Source: Buxus sempervirens
Lineage: Eukaryota > Streptophyta > Magnoliopsida > Buxales > Buxaceae
Reading direction: 5' to 3'
Length of the DNA stretch: 64,000 bases
Assembly (NCBI GenBank): GCA_947561395.2
Contig: OX387190.1
Location: 33,412,858-33,476,857 of the forward strand
A model generated the notes under the pieces. It saw only the letters and a program-made list of their open reading frames with translations. It searched no databases and was not told the DNA's origin. A program made the translations under genes and the position numbers. Below are positions 33,301-43,416 of this stretch, in pieces (position 1 is the first letter of the stretch; each line of letters begins with the position of its first letter).

Positions 33301-34503
33301 GATGAAGATGTGTATGTTGAGCAACCGCAGGGATTTACTATCAATGGAAAAGAAGAAAAAGTGTACAAGTTGAAGAAAGCACTTTACGGTCTCAAGCAGT
33401 CTCCACGAGCATGGTACGGAAGACTTGATTTGTATCTTCACCAATGTGGCTTCCGCCGAAGTGAAAGTGAACCCACCTTGTATGTAAAGGTGAAAGGTAC
33501 CGAGATGCTCATTATTTGTGTTTATGTGGATGACATTATTTATACTGGATCCTCTCATTCTCTTATTCAAGAGTTTCAGAATAGCATGATGCATGAGTTT
33601 GATATGTCTGATTTGGGTTTATTGCATTATTTTCTTGGTCTTCAAGTTAAGCAAACTGATGATGGGATTTTTATTTCTCAAGAAAAATATGCATTGGATT
33701 TGCTTAAGAAGTATCACATGGAAAATTGCAAGGCATTTTCTACCCCCATGAATGCAAATGAGAAGTTGTGCTTAATTGATGGGACAGACAAAGCTGATGG
33801 AAAAGTGTTTAGAGGATTGGTTGGCAGCTTGATGTATTTGTCTCACACTCGTCCAGATATAATGTTTCCGGTTAGTTTGGTGTCAAGATTTATGCATAAT
33901 CCATCAATGCATCATCTTGGAACAGCAAAACTCATTCTTCGCTATATTCGTGTAACCAGCAACTATGGGATTTGGTACAAATCAGTTCCTAATTTTAAAT
34001 TGTTTGGTTATACTGACAGTGATTGGGCAGGTTTTGTAGATGACAGAAAAAGCACAAGTGGTTATATTTTCAACATCGGGTCTGGTGCTGTATCATGGTG
34101 CTCAAAAAAACAAGCTACAGCAGCACTGTCATCATCTGAAGCTGAATACATTGCTGCATCAGCTGCTGCGTGTCAAGCGATTTGGATGAGAAGAATTATG
34201 GAGGACTTAAAGCAAGCTCAATTATATGCAACAGAGATTTTTTGTGACAACAATGCTACGATCTCCATGACAAAAAATCCGGTGTTCCATGGAAGAACGA
34301 AGCATATCGAGCTCCGTCATCATTTCATACGAGATGCTGTTGCAGACAAATTTATTGTGTTGAAATACTGTTCAACCAATGAACAAGTTGCAGATGGTTT
34401 TACCAAAGCTCTTCCGTATTCAAAGTTTGTGAAGTTTAGATCCTCTCTTGGTGTATGTGATTTTGCATCAAGGGGGGATGTTAAAAGTGATGCAAAGTTT
34501 TAG
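30400..34503 (+). CDS. Copia Gag-Pol polyprotein
   Basis: One open frame of 1367 codons; the ATG at 30463 (MSNGMNTVNLSQSL) is the likelier start, since the 21 residues before it look like leader. Order: gag (FNGENYQFWSIKMKTLF, about residues 38-250), an RGRGRG-rich stretch and a CCHC knuckle (CTFCKRNGHTEPYC, about 305-318), protease with LDSG (Asp about 358), integrase with an HHCC finger (about 490-530), HADICGPV, RTDRGGEF and NGVAERKN, RT with YVDDIIYTG (Asp 1044, 1045), and RNase H (TDSDWAGF, SSSEAEYIA). All catalytic motifs are present. The last eight codons lie inside the 3' LTR. It encodes everything needed for copying, so the element may be autonomous. Confidence 0.95.
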   Translation: MGFLLKQSICNRGIFFVWWFLMSNGMNTVNLSQSLVPIFNGENYQFWSIKMKTLFISQDLWDLVENGYAEAESSRSVEKTAELRKKDAKALLVLQQAVTDAIFPRIASATKSKDAWTSLRQEFYGDKKVTIVKLQILRKEFETLFMKGGESVQDFFSRISITINQMRTYGEKIPDQKIVEKILRSLPPKFDHVVTAIEESKDLSTYSLNELMGSLLVHEERMNRSAEKNVEQVFQAKLEISNKDKNCEGTSNQKHDSQGRGRGSYRGRGRGRGRGRGRGCSRSNNDYRNSETGEKDNRNQTQQKRYCTFCKRNGHTEPYCWDKAKQEANFVEQKQEGGNLFLTCANTNQSNADVWFLDSGCSNHMTGKRSLFCNMDESVKQEVRLGNDKCIQIEGKGTIAIKTKSGTEKKMGDVYYIPGLVHNLLSVGQLIQRGHSILFHDDMCEIRTKSSNTPHIKIHMAENKMFPLDISCLGDCAFVANVKNESWSWRLRYGHLHFNGLKLLSQKKMVHGLPSIGCDNNVCEGCVYGKQHRVSFPVGRAWRAKKPLELVHADICGPVNTPSLNKSRYFLLFTDDFSRMSWVFFIVQKSEAFAKFKEFKAFAEKESGHVIKILRTDRGGEFLSDVFDSFCKQNGIRRQLTVRKTPEQNGVAERKNRTVVEMARSMLNEKHLPNEFWAEAVATSIRLLNISPTKAVQNKTPYEAWWNEKPNVSFLRIFGCIAYALVDSDNRTKMDKKSEKCIFVGYSDETKGYRLYNPKTKKLIIRRDVVFDENSYWDWKKESNQNLPFMDDELETISGNEYVPSPHASSSSTSPSSIDSTLESGTPPSKVRSLREIYESMYALMVTEPMCYEDACGKEEWENAMKEELTSIERNNTWELVDLPQGKDVIGVKWVYKVKYNADGSLQKFKARLVVKGYVQKYGVDYLETFSPVARFETIRIILALAAQMHWKVFQFDVKSAFLNGTLDEDVYVEQPQGFTINGKEEKVYKLKKALYGLKQSPRAWYGRLDLYLHQCGFRRSESEPTLYVKVKGTEMLIICVYVDDIIYTGSSHSLIQEFQNSMMHEFDMSDLGLLHYFLGLQVKQTDDGIFISQEKYALDLLKKYHMENCKAFSTPMNANEKLCLIDGTDKADGKVFRGLVGSLMYLSHTRPDIMFPVSLVSRFMHNPSMHHLGTAKLILRYIRVTSNYGIWYKSVPNFKLFGYTDSDWAGFVDDRKSTSGYIFNIGSGAVSWCSKKQATAALSSSEAEYIAASAAACQAIWMRRIMEDLKQAQLYATEIFCDNNATISMTKNPVFHGRTKHIELRHHFIRDAVADKFIVLKYCSTNEQVADGFTKALPYSKFVKFRSSLGVCDFASRGDVKSDAKF
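34471..34478 (+). other. Copia polypurine tract
   Basis: AGGGGGGA directly before the 3' LTR. Confidence 0.85.
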
Positions 34504-34865
34504 GGATGAGTTTTATCACGTCTGAGTTTGTTTGGTGAAGTTGTGTTAGTGGGTTGGTATGTAACCCAGATTTTAGGAAGTGATGTGGTGATGTGGTTGT
34601 TGGTTATGCACTTATGCGTATTGAGGGGTTTGTTAAGAGTAGAAGAGTAGTGGGGTCGTGTGGCATATTTACAGGCCACGTAGGAGTTTGTTTCTTTTTA
34701 AAATCAGTTGTTGAAAGAGTCAATGGAGTGTGGTGAGTCCCTGTAAGTCCCAGTAAGTGACGTTTCTGAAATAGTTGTGGTGTGGTGTTCTACAGGTTAC
34801 AACATTGTCTTCAATTTATCGATTGCACTCCAAATTTATGAAAAGTCTCTCTTCGTTTTCCAACA
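34479..34865 (+). repeat. 3' LTR of the Copia element
   Basis: 387 bp, same sequence as 29958-30344 by eye; the gag-pol stop lies 25 bases inside it. Confidence 0.95.
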
Positions 34866-36162
34866 GTTCTCTTCGTTCATGGCACCAGCCGATGAGTTGC
34901 ACCAAGTTCCTATGCCTCAGTTGGCTAATGATTTTTACTTCTGATGCATACTCCTTTATGCCTTGTTTGGACCCTCTTGAGACCCTCTTAACAGCCACAT
35001 ACAAGTTGAGATCTCTCAAGAAACCTCTATAGACCCCTCCAAACCCTCCCTCTCCCAGCTTTCCTTCCTCGTGGAAATTGTTTGTGGCATTGACCAATTC
35101 ACTGTAGGGGAACCTCTTAGGACCTCTTCCTTTTTCAAATTCGTTGTCCATAGACGCATCAAATTCCACATCATCTTCTCCTTTCATTATATTCTTCTTT
35201 CTCCGCAATAGAAACCACGTTAAGACCAAGCCAATAACTAATACACTCGCGCCAACTGTGCATCCAACGATGAGTCCGGTCTTCTTTTCCCTAGTTTTAG
35301 AGGTGATCAAAGTGGAATTGAATTCCCAGGAAAGAATGCTATGAATCCCGATCGAGTCTCCAGTGGCGGCCGAGAAGCCAATAGTAACCCGTTCTGGTAA
35401 ATACTTACTCAGATCAACTTCATAAGAAAGGCTAGAATTTCCATCAAAAACCGGATTTTTATCATAAGTCAAGAAGACACTTAAATTTTTTGAACTCGAA
35501 TTGTAACTAATCCAAGCATTAGCTTCCTTCCCATCTTTCATATTTGTATCCCATAATACACTATCTCGAACAGATTTAATAGAGTTGATGTCAATTCCTA
35601 TATGGTTCCCCTTTGGATCCCAGGAATTGTTGTAAGTATCAAACTCTACAGCAACAAAGGGATTTGCAGTTGAATTAAATGACTGATTACTGCTAACAAG
35701 ACCAAGAAACCCACCGTATGAATCAGGAGGCAAGCGAGAACCTTCGGGGACAATAAAGAATGCTAGGCCATCTCCAAAATTCTGCGGATCTGGTGAACTA
35801 ATGATGAAGGAGAAATGGGTGGTGAAATCGGCGAGCTTTCCGTTGGCCTTGTTCCATAGAGGTACTCCTTTGCTATATATGGCACGACCAGAACTCTGGT
35901 TGAGAGTCTTATCAGCTTGGTTTCGAGTGACCTGGATAACTTCCCCGGCTGGATAAGAGTTTCCCTGATAGCTTATGTCTGGAGTACTTGTGTTGAAACT
36001 GGAGAAGTTGAAAGATGTTGCATCCACAGCAGATACTGGGAAGAAGAAAATGGAGATATTAAAGAGAGCGAAGAGGAATTTTGTAGAATGGAGACGGGAA
36101 ATAATTGAGGTGCAGAGTACCATGGTTGTGGGAAATATCGAACACTGAACAGTGTGGTTCAT

Positions 36163-38520
36163 GATCTGGAAGATGTTAGCTATACAAAAGAGAGTAAGTC
36201 TTCTTTGTTGAACTAGTCTATATTCTTAATATAGGATAATTAGATAGTGGATGAAGCCCAGGTCTAACAATTGATAGATGTGGGCTGTGTTATGTAAGAT
36301 AAGATCTCATGTGATGCTTTGTAAGGGGTGTACCCCATGGCTTCTTCAGTTGATTAATACACAGGTCTGGAGGTCACGTCTCAACCTCCCTCTCACTCGT
36401 TGAGAGTCCCCTTCCCTGGCCTTGGGGAAGTGGTCATTAAAAAAAAGATGAAGCCCAGGTCATCTTGTTCCAGAAGAGGAGTGCCATTTCCAGAAGAGGA
36501 CGAAGCCTACGACGAAAGCACCTTAAATAGTGCGTTTTATCAAGGCCCACATTGCAGTACAGGCCTGCAGCCTAAATGCTACCATCCAAAGACGTCCGAT
36601 GTTGCCGTGTGACGGTAACTAAATAAATAAATTGTTCGATATTTCCGTCCATACGTAAGGGAGGACTTTCATTCGAATTATAAAGAAGGCTGTCTATAAG
36701 ATGGCGATAGGTGAAGGTATAACTATATTTATTAGAGGGTCCAAATATGATATTTCAAAACACAGGATATAAATATCCTGTATACAAAATAAATGTAAGG
36801 TAAACTCGCTTCTCGGGAGTTGATTACCAAGATCTCCCACTTCAATACCATGTTAAATAACTATTATAGTTAGCAGCTTAAGGCGATAGATAAAAGCAAA
36901 AATATGTATATAAGTAGTCCTAAATATCATATTTCAAGAGATAATCTCTTTCCACCAAGAAGTAATCTAAATAAATCCCATCACGTCTACTCATCATTAA
37001 GCTCAAGCTTGGCTGGCGCCAATCCTATTATTAATACTAACAGGTGGCACGTGCAGAGCAGATTATTTAAAAAATAGATATAAGTAATTATTTGGAACAT
37101 GTTTGAACATTCCTAAGCTGAAGTTTATGAAAATATAAAAGAAGTATAGAGTGGACACTTTGTCTTGAATGAGAACGATAGCAGATAAGATGATTTGTCA
37201 CAGAAAATGTAGGAAGTAAACTTACCTAATTGTTTTGAAAAAGTGGGGCAGGAAAGCAAAAGACAAACACATCCCTAGCATAATGCATTATTTGAAGAAT
37301 TTCATGGGGTGTATTTGGAAAAAAAAAGTTATTAGTTTGATATGTTCAAGGACTGTTTCCCTCTATATATAATTAGCAAGGAATGAAAAGGGAGGGAATC
37401 ATTGCAAAACTGTGAACCGAGACAGTTTTGATTATTATACCCATTTTCTTAAAAAAATCTTAATAATGATGTGTAAGTGATTTATATATAATTTTTTTTA
37501 TCATGAAGGTATATTACTAACTCTTCATTCAGCAACAATTACATATACCAAAATCACTTAAACATATGTAAGTGACATGCTGCAACTATCAAAATAACAA
37601 AACGCATAATTGAATTACATACTTATCTTGAATGTGCAGTCGCAACCCCTTGAGGTGACATGAAGTTTGGTGCAGTACTTGGCGACTTCAAGGGACTTGT
37701 ATTGATCCAATATGGTTCTATGACCTGGGAAAAATTCTCAATATAAAACAAGTGCAGGTTAGAGTTCAATTTATCAACTCAACTATCTGTGCTATAGGAT
37801 TTTGAAGGCTTCAGAAACCGTGAGGAATTATTTAATTATATTGGGTTTCTTTTCTTTGTATTATAGACAAAGCATGCTTGTTATAGATCTTCCCTTGCCC
37901 TAAAGCCAAAGCATTCTATTTACTTGCCCACCAATTCAATCCTTTCCATCAAAAAATGTGTTGAAGATTGAGCCGTGCAGAAGTCGCATGGCCACCCAGC
38001 CATGCAGGAGTAATGTCCACAGAGAGATTCAGTGGGGAACCTTTGGTTCTTAGGATGGGAAGAAAAACTTTCTGTCTGAACAAGGCCTGAATAAACGGGG
38101 CCAAATGAAGGAAACCGTATATATGTTTCACTTTTATTTTTTAACGAACTTATGAAAAGAAAATTTGAACACGGAAGCGTCAACGGGCTCATCGTCATTC
38201 TTTGACGAAAGAGAGACATCTCAGGCTTGGCAGATACAATCAATAGGCCTTTCTCAGAAGTCTATTAAACCTGTGGCTTTTCTGGGCAACTGCCCAAAGC
38301 CTAAAGCAAGCCGGAGCTGCTTCAAAGCTCTGTTGTCAAAAGTGGAAAAACCAAAAGAAGCCTTTTTTGACCATGGATTAATTTGAGGCTAGCTATTTGG
38401 TATATATTTTCAAGGTTATTTTTCAACTTTTCAAAAGTAAAAGGGCTAAAAAATTATAATTTGAAAAGTTATACCAAACAACCTCTTAGTCTCCACCGAT
38501 ATTCCGGCCGAGGCTAGTAC
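36163..38520. other. 5' flank of B1 and array spacer
   Basis: Matches 51304-53295 in module 2. The first part, to about 36660, is common to all B copies and should hold their promoter. A unique insertion of about 0.13 kb near 36270-36400 is absent from module 2. The second part (36660-37500) matches the spacers at 1 and 44920. An open frame at 37920-38243 and its copy at 52736-53063 have no recognisable features. A short inverted repeat (GGCTAGCTATTTGGTATA ... TATACCAAACAACCTC, about 38387-38485) looks like a small MITE. Confidence 0.65.
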
Positions 38521-39773
38521 CATTAAAAGTCTAAGGTGGCGTTTGTGATTGCTCATGCTTATGGGTAAGTACTTATTGAAAACTTATCTTATCTAAGTAT
38601 TTATCCATAGTTGATAAAATCTCCTTTTTTGAAAAAAACTGGTGTTTGGTTCATACGTCTATTTAAGCACTTAATAAGTTGAACAAATGGGTAAAATTGA
38701 AAGATGCATTGAAATAAATTGATTCAGTAATTTAGACAAACATTTGGCATGCATGATCTTATAAGCATATTGATGTCTTTTCTTGTTGAATAATTTGCCG
38801 TCGATGTTCGATGATCACTGAGAAAAGAGAGGGCCAGAGAGCAGAAACCTGGTCGGAGAAGGTTTACTGAATTGAGAATTACTGAAACCGGTGAGTTATC
38901 AACGACTGTGAATGATTGGATTTGGTAAGAAGACTTTGGCCGGTTATTTTCTTTTCCTCGTTTCTCAGATTGAAACTTTCTTAAATCCAGGCCTTGAAGT
39001 CCATCGGCTACACTTTGTCAAAGTTATTTACTTTTGGCCGGTTCTTTTCTTTTCCGCGTTTCTTAGATTGAAACTTTCAAATTAAGCCAGGCCTTGAAGA
39101 CCATAGGGGTGACCTAAGATAAGAAAACTAGATTACACTCTTAGGTATATTGTTATGTATGTGACTTGTATTCGTCAAAATTGGATGCGGGCCGTAAGGT
39201 ACACTCAGGACCGAGGAAGTGTATGTGGGGTATTTTTTATAATTTTGGGTATCTCTTGTATAAACCCGAACTTGGGTTATATTGCAGAGAGATTTTTCGG
39301 CCATGTAACAATTATTTTCACAGATCTAGGGAGAAACCCTCATTGTCCTCTTTGCTGAATCATGTAAATCCCTTGTCTTTGTTTACTTTGATTTCCTGCT
39401 TTGTTTTTGGTTTTATTTCTTATTGGAGATAATCAAAACTTTTAGATGTGTTGTGGATTTTAAGAGTCCTAATATGGGAGGTTTTAATGTTTCTATTTTA
39501 TAGGGATGTTATTTTAATAAGCTTTAAGTCGATTGGGATTGTTATTAGTTCCTATTTTTTAGGATTGTGGGATTGAGTTTATGGTAAATTAGGAAGTTGG
39601 AGTCATGGTAGGAGTCTACACGTTGGCTTGCGAGCGAACGAAGACATGGATGGAGAAATGTACGCCATCGTCCATATCATTTAATTGATATTTGATCTAT
39701 CTAAAATTAAGATAAATATTTGTATACATATGCATGTATGATACAATCAATTATGATTCTTAAATAAAAAGAA
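38521..39773. other. Spacer between B1 and B2
   Basis: Shared with 56175-57490. No gene is supported. It contains a direct partial duplication (GACTTTGGCCGGTTATTTTC near 38931; ACTTTTGGCCGGTTCTTTTC near 39030, both followed by AGATTGAAACTTTC) and a small repeat around 38545-38690 rich in TAAGTACTTA words. Confidence 0.6.
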
Positions 39774-40141
39774 GGGGAATTTAATTTTTAGTGGTACTTT
39801 ATCAAACTATTTAAGATTTAGTCGGCAAAGTTTTGAGTTTTAACTTTTAGTACACCTTTATCAAAATAATTAATTTTTAGTGCCATTTCATTATTACAAA
39901 TCAACTATTCCAAAAATACCCATACGTCACTTATCCAAATGACTTGTACAAGTCTAAAATGGCTTGTACAAGTCTCGGAAGTAAATTGTATAAAGGTATT
40001 TTTGGAAGAATTTATATGTAACAGTGAAATGACACTACAAATTAATTATTTTGGTAAAGGTGTATTAACAATTAAAACTCAAAACTTTGTCGACTAAATC
40101 TTAAATAGTTTAATAAAGTACCACTAAAAATTAAATTTCCC
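39774..40141. mobile_element. 368-bp MITE, Mutator-like
   Basis: Long inverted repeats of well over 100 bp, starting GGGGAATTTAATTTTTAGTGG on the left and ending with the complement (CCACTAAAAATTAAATTTCCC) on the right. The 9-bp duplication TAAAAAGAA flanks it (39765-39773 and 40142-40150). Module 2 has the empty site near 57500. A 9-bp duplication with long inverted repeats points to Mutator-like elements. Confidence 0.85.
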
Positions 40142-41033
40142 TAAAAAGAATATGATATGGGTTCGTACATCATAGCCCACATACGTACGCCATCGTCCAG
40201 ATCATTTAATTGATATTTTGATCTATCTAAAATTAAGACAAATATACATACGTATGTATGTATGATACAATCAATATTGATTCTTAAATAAAGGAGAGCC
40301 TGCAGCTGAAGTAGTCTCCGAAGGGAATTAAAAAGAAAAAGGTGGGGCTGAAAAAAGAAAAAGGAGGTGATAATGAATGCATATATGGTAATGTGTATGA
40401 ATGTTGACCATGTGAAAGAGCTTTGAGAGGAAGACTGGAATGTTGCAGTTTAATCAAGAAAGAAAATTGATAGGTAGGGGATGATACTGAATGAGGGCAA
40501 TCATGGTCTTAAGACAGACTGATCATCTGATCTGTGTTGTCTGTGTGATAAAGGTACACCTGTTTAGCCAAGTTGTTGCCCATGTCCATGTGCATGTGCG
40601 TGTCATTGTTTTGGCCCCATGCCATGAATTGCCCAGGTCCATGTGCATGTTTTGGCCCCATGTCATGAATTGCCCAGGTCCATGTGCATGTGCGTGTCAT
40701 CGATCTGTGCAAAACTCTTTTCTCCCTACATGTAGAGATCCTGAAAATAAGAGGAATTATTCTTTTGCAACTCGATCATTGCCTACATTTCTCAACATAT
40801 ATATCCCGCAATTCTTTTTGGTGATCGATCTTATGAAACATTGTAGCACTTATGCTGTTGTTCATAACCATGACTCATAATTCTAGAGGGCATCTTACTA
40901 TAAATCAAAACCATATAAAAGCAACACCAGTTAAGATCGCTATAGAAACATTATCAAACACTTATTCAGCAAGCACACAGAACATTTTTTAGGATGACTA
41001 CGAATTTATATGAATACACACTTCGATTTTTAG
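40142..41033. other. 3' flank of B2
   Basis: Shared with 57490-58286. It includes a small repeated segment at about 40580-40710 in which TTTTGGCCCCATG and GAATTGCCCAGGTCC occur twice; module 2 has one shortened copy. An open frame at 40491-40880 is partly this repeat and is not called. Confidence 0.6.
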
Positions 41034-43220
41034 CTAAATGGACGTATCCTGCGAGCGAAATAACAAGGATGCGGAAGGAGAAGATGATGAGGAAGATACG
41101 GTTAACCTGGATGAATTAGTGCTGCAAAAATCGTAAGAGATCTGGGATCGATCTTTTCCAGAATCTATTATTGCTCCAGAAGATGATGCGATCGAAAATG
41201 CATTCATGTTGAGTGGAGGTTCAATATATGTAGCCACGGGCATCATAGATGGAAGAATTGGCAGTGGAGCTTCAAAATTAAGCACACGAATAACTTGTCC
41301 TATGGATGGCCGCAGATTGTAATCTGGGTGAGCACACCATAGCCCAACGATCATCAAGTTCTTCATCTGTTGCTCATCAAAATTTGTAGACAATCTTGGG
41401 TCGGCCGCGTCAAGAAGCTTTCCTCTTCCATGGAGCTCCCACACCCACTCTACCAATCTTATTTTAATTTCTTCAGCTTTGGTCAGAACAGGCCTTCTTC
41501 CAGAGGCAATCTCCAAAGCAACGATTCCGAAACTGAAGACATCTGATTCCTTGCTAGCCTTTCCAGTTATGGCGCATTCCGGAGCCATGTAGCCTATTGT
41601 TCCAGCCAAAACTGTTGTTTGAGATCCTTGTCCATGGTTTACTAGCCTTGCAAGCCCGAAGTCGCCAAGTTTTGCATTGAAACTTGAATCCAACATAACA
41701 TTGCTCGATTTAATATCCCTGTGCACGACACATTGTTCCCACTCTTCATGCAGATAGAACAACGCCGAGGCCAAGCCGAGAGCTATCTTGTATCTCATCT
41801 CCCATGTCAACAAGTTTTGATCTCTGAAAAGATGGGAATCCAAACTCCCATTTGGCAAGAATTCATAAACAAGGAGGAGTTCTCTTCGTTCATGGCACCA
41901 GCCGATGAGTTGCACCAAGTTCCTATGCCTCAGTTGACTAATGATTTTTACTTCTGATGCATACTCCTTTATGCCTTGTTTGGACCCTCTTGAGACCCTC
42001 TTAACAGCCACATACAAGTTGAGATCTCTCAAGAAACCTCTATAGACGCCTCCAAACCCTCCCTCTCCCAGCTTTCCTTCCTCGTGAAAATTGTTTGTGG
42101 CATTGACCAATTCACTGTAGGAGAACCTCTTAGGACCTCTTCCTTTTTCAAATTCATTGTCCATGGACGCATCAAATTCCACATCATCTTCTCCTTTCAT
42201 TATATTCTTCTTTCTCCGCAATAGAAACCATGTTAAAACCAAGCCAATAACGAATACACTCGCGCCAACTGTGCATCCAATGATGAGTCCGGTCTTCTTT
42301 TCCCTAGTTTCAGAGGTGGTAAAAGTGGAATTGCATTCCCAGGGCCTAGTTTCAGAGGCGTTCCAAGTGGAATTGCATTCCGGCCGGGACCTAGTTTCAG
42401 AGATATTCAAAGTGGAATTGAATTCCCAGGAACGAATGCGATGAATCTCGATCGCGTCTCCGGTGGCGGCCGAGAAGCCAATAGTAACCCGTTCTGGTAA
42501 ATATTTCCTCAGGTCAACTTCATAAGAAAGGCTAGGATTTCCATCAAAAACGGGATTTTTATCATAAGTCAAGAAGACACTTAAATTTTTTGAACTCGAA
42601 TTGTAACTAATCCAAGCATTAGCTTCCTTCCCATCTTTCATATCTGTATCCCATAATAAATCTCGAACAGATTTAATAGAGTTGATGTCAATTCCTATAT
42701 GGTCCCCCTTTGGATCCCAGAAATTGTTGAAGGTATCAAACTCTACAGCAACAAAGGGATTTGCAGTTGAATTAAATGACTGATTACCGGTAGCAAGACC
42801 AAGAGCCCCACCGGCTGAATAATTAGGCAAGCGAGAACCTTCGGGGACAAGAAAGAATGCTAGGCCATCTCCAAAATTCTGCTTATCTGGTGAACTAATG
42901 TTGAAGGAGAAATGGGTGGTGAAATCGGCGAGCTTTCCGCTGGCCTTGTTCCATAGAGGTACTCCTTGGCTATATGTGGCGCGACCAGAACTCCCGTTGA
43001 GAGTCTTATCAGCTTGGTTTCGAGTGAGCTGGATAACTCCACTGGCTGCATAAGAGTCTCCCTCATAGAAGATGTCTGGAGTACTTGTGTTGAAACTGGA
43101 GAATTTGAAAGATGTTGCATCCACAGCAGATACTGGGAAGAAGAAAATGGAGATCTTAAAGAGAGCGAAGAGGAATTTTGTAGATTGGAGACGCGAAATA
43201 ATGGAGGAGCGGAGTACCAT
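41034..43220 (-). CDS. L-type lectin receptor kinase B2 (clade IX-like), intact
   Basis: Single-exon gene of 728 codons. Signal peptide about 1-32, legume-lectin domain about 34-270 with the metal-site stretch VAVEFDTFNNFWDPKGDH, transmembrane segment GLIIGCTVGASVFVIGLVL, then a kinase with GEGGFGGV, VAVKR, HRDIKSSN (an RD kinase), DFGLARL and MAPEC. All catalytic motifs are present. Clade-IX LecRKs sit in the plasma membrane and act in defence and cell-death signalling; the ligand here is unknown. The juxtamembrane stalk has three copies of a 14-15 residue unit (ECNSTWNASETRPW type) where B4 has one. The start MVLRSS has an ACCATGG context. An ATG 32 bases upstream (43252) is out of frame and its frame overlaps the gene. 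Confidence 0.93.
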   Translation of the reverse strand: MVLRSSIISRLQSTKFLFALFKISIFFFPVSAVDATSFKFSSFNTSTPDIFYEGDSYAASGVIQLTRNQADKTLNGSSGRATYSQGVPLWNKASGKLADFTTHFSFNISSPDKQNFGDGLAFFLVPEGSRLPNYSAGGALGLATGNQSFNSTANPFVAVEFDTFNNFWDPKGDHIGIDINSIKSVRDLLWDTDMKDGKEANAWISYNSSSKNLSVFLTYDKNPVFDGNPSLSYEVDLRKYLPERVTIGFSAATGDAIEIHRIRSWEFNSTLNISETRSRPECNSTWNASETRPWECNSTFTTSETREKKTGLIIGCTVGASVFVIGLVLTWFLLRRKKNIMKGEDDVEFDASMDNEFEKGRGPKRFSYSELVNATNNFHEEGKLGEGGFGGVYRGFLRDLNLYVAVKRVSRGSKQGIKEYASEVKIISQLRHRNLVQLIGWCHERRELLLVYEFLPNGSLDSHLFRDQNLLTWEMRYKIALGLASALFYLHEEWEQCVVHRDIKSSNVMLDSSFNAKLGDFGLARLVNHGQGSQTTVLAGTIGYMAPECAITGKASKESDVFSFGIVALEIASGRRPVLTKAEEIKIRLVEWVWELHGRGKLLDAADPRLSTNFDEQQMKNLMIVGLWCAHPDYNLRPSIGQVIRVLNFEAPLPILPSMMPVATYIEPPLNMNAFSIASSSGAIIDSGKDRSQISYDFCSTNSSRLTVSSSSSSPSASLLFRSQDTSI

Positions 43221-43416
43221 GGTTGTGGGAAATATTGAACAGTGTGGTTCATGATCTGGAAGATGTTAGCTATAAAAGACAGACTGTAGAAAAATAATTT
43301 TATGAGTTGATTTAGGGGCAGCGCTGTAGATGTACAGCCCCTCACATTCAATTGTGTGGGCCCTCAAATGAATGGGGGCCCCAACCCAAATGAATGTGAG
43401 GGGGACGTGTCCTGCA
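43221..43416. other. 5' flank of B2 up to the MITE
   Basis: The first 90 bases match the other B promoters; from about 43310 the sequence is unique to module 1. The insertion runs to about 44640 and includes the MITE below. GGGGCCC-containing inverted words occur near 43360-43380. Confidence 0.6.

Larger units (their letters stand above)
29958..34865 (+). mobile_element. Ty1-copia retrotransposon, 4.9 kb, apparently complete
   Basis: Equal LTRs of 387 bp with TG...CA ends (29958-30344, 34479-34865), a target duplication GTTCT, an initiator-Met primer site, a polypurine tract and one unbroken gag-pol frame. The LTRs look identical base for base, so insertion is very recent. It sits in the kinase exon of B1, antisense to it. 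Protease-integrase-RT order places it in Copia; I do not assign a lineage. Confidence 0.95.
29240..36162 (-). pseudogene. LecRK pseudogene B1, split by a Copia element
   Basis: A B-type lectin receptor kinase in two pieces. The 5' part, 36162-34866, encodes signal peptide, whole legume-lectin domain (VAVEFDTYNNSWDPKGNH), transmembrane segment (VGCTVGASVLVIGLVLTWF), Gly loop GEGGFGGV and the kinase N-lobe to HERREL. The Copia element (29958-34865) interrupts there, and translation would leave the receptor frame after RRELL. The 3' part, 29957-29240, holds the rest of the kinase with HRDIKSSN, DFGLARL and MAPEC. No other stop or frameshift was seen, so the gene was open until the insertion. The last about 47 residues seen in B2/B4 are replaced by VC-stop from an LTR. 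An ATG at 36162 is in frame 39 bases before the ATG at 36123 that matches B2/B4. Confidence 0.92.

Noticed and set aside
37920..38243. Minus-strand 107-codon frame and its copy at 52736-53063
   Set aside because: The two copies differ by frame changes and no family is recognisable.
39155..39432. Frames conserved between 39155-39432 and 56901-57166
   Set aside because: Conservation is explained by the recent module duplication; there are frame differences and no domain. Possibly an old LTR end, but no partner or ends were found.
40491..40880. 129-codon frame beside B2
   Set aside because: Built on a small local repeat, and the module 2 copy (57806-58133) is in a different frame.
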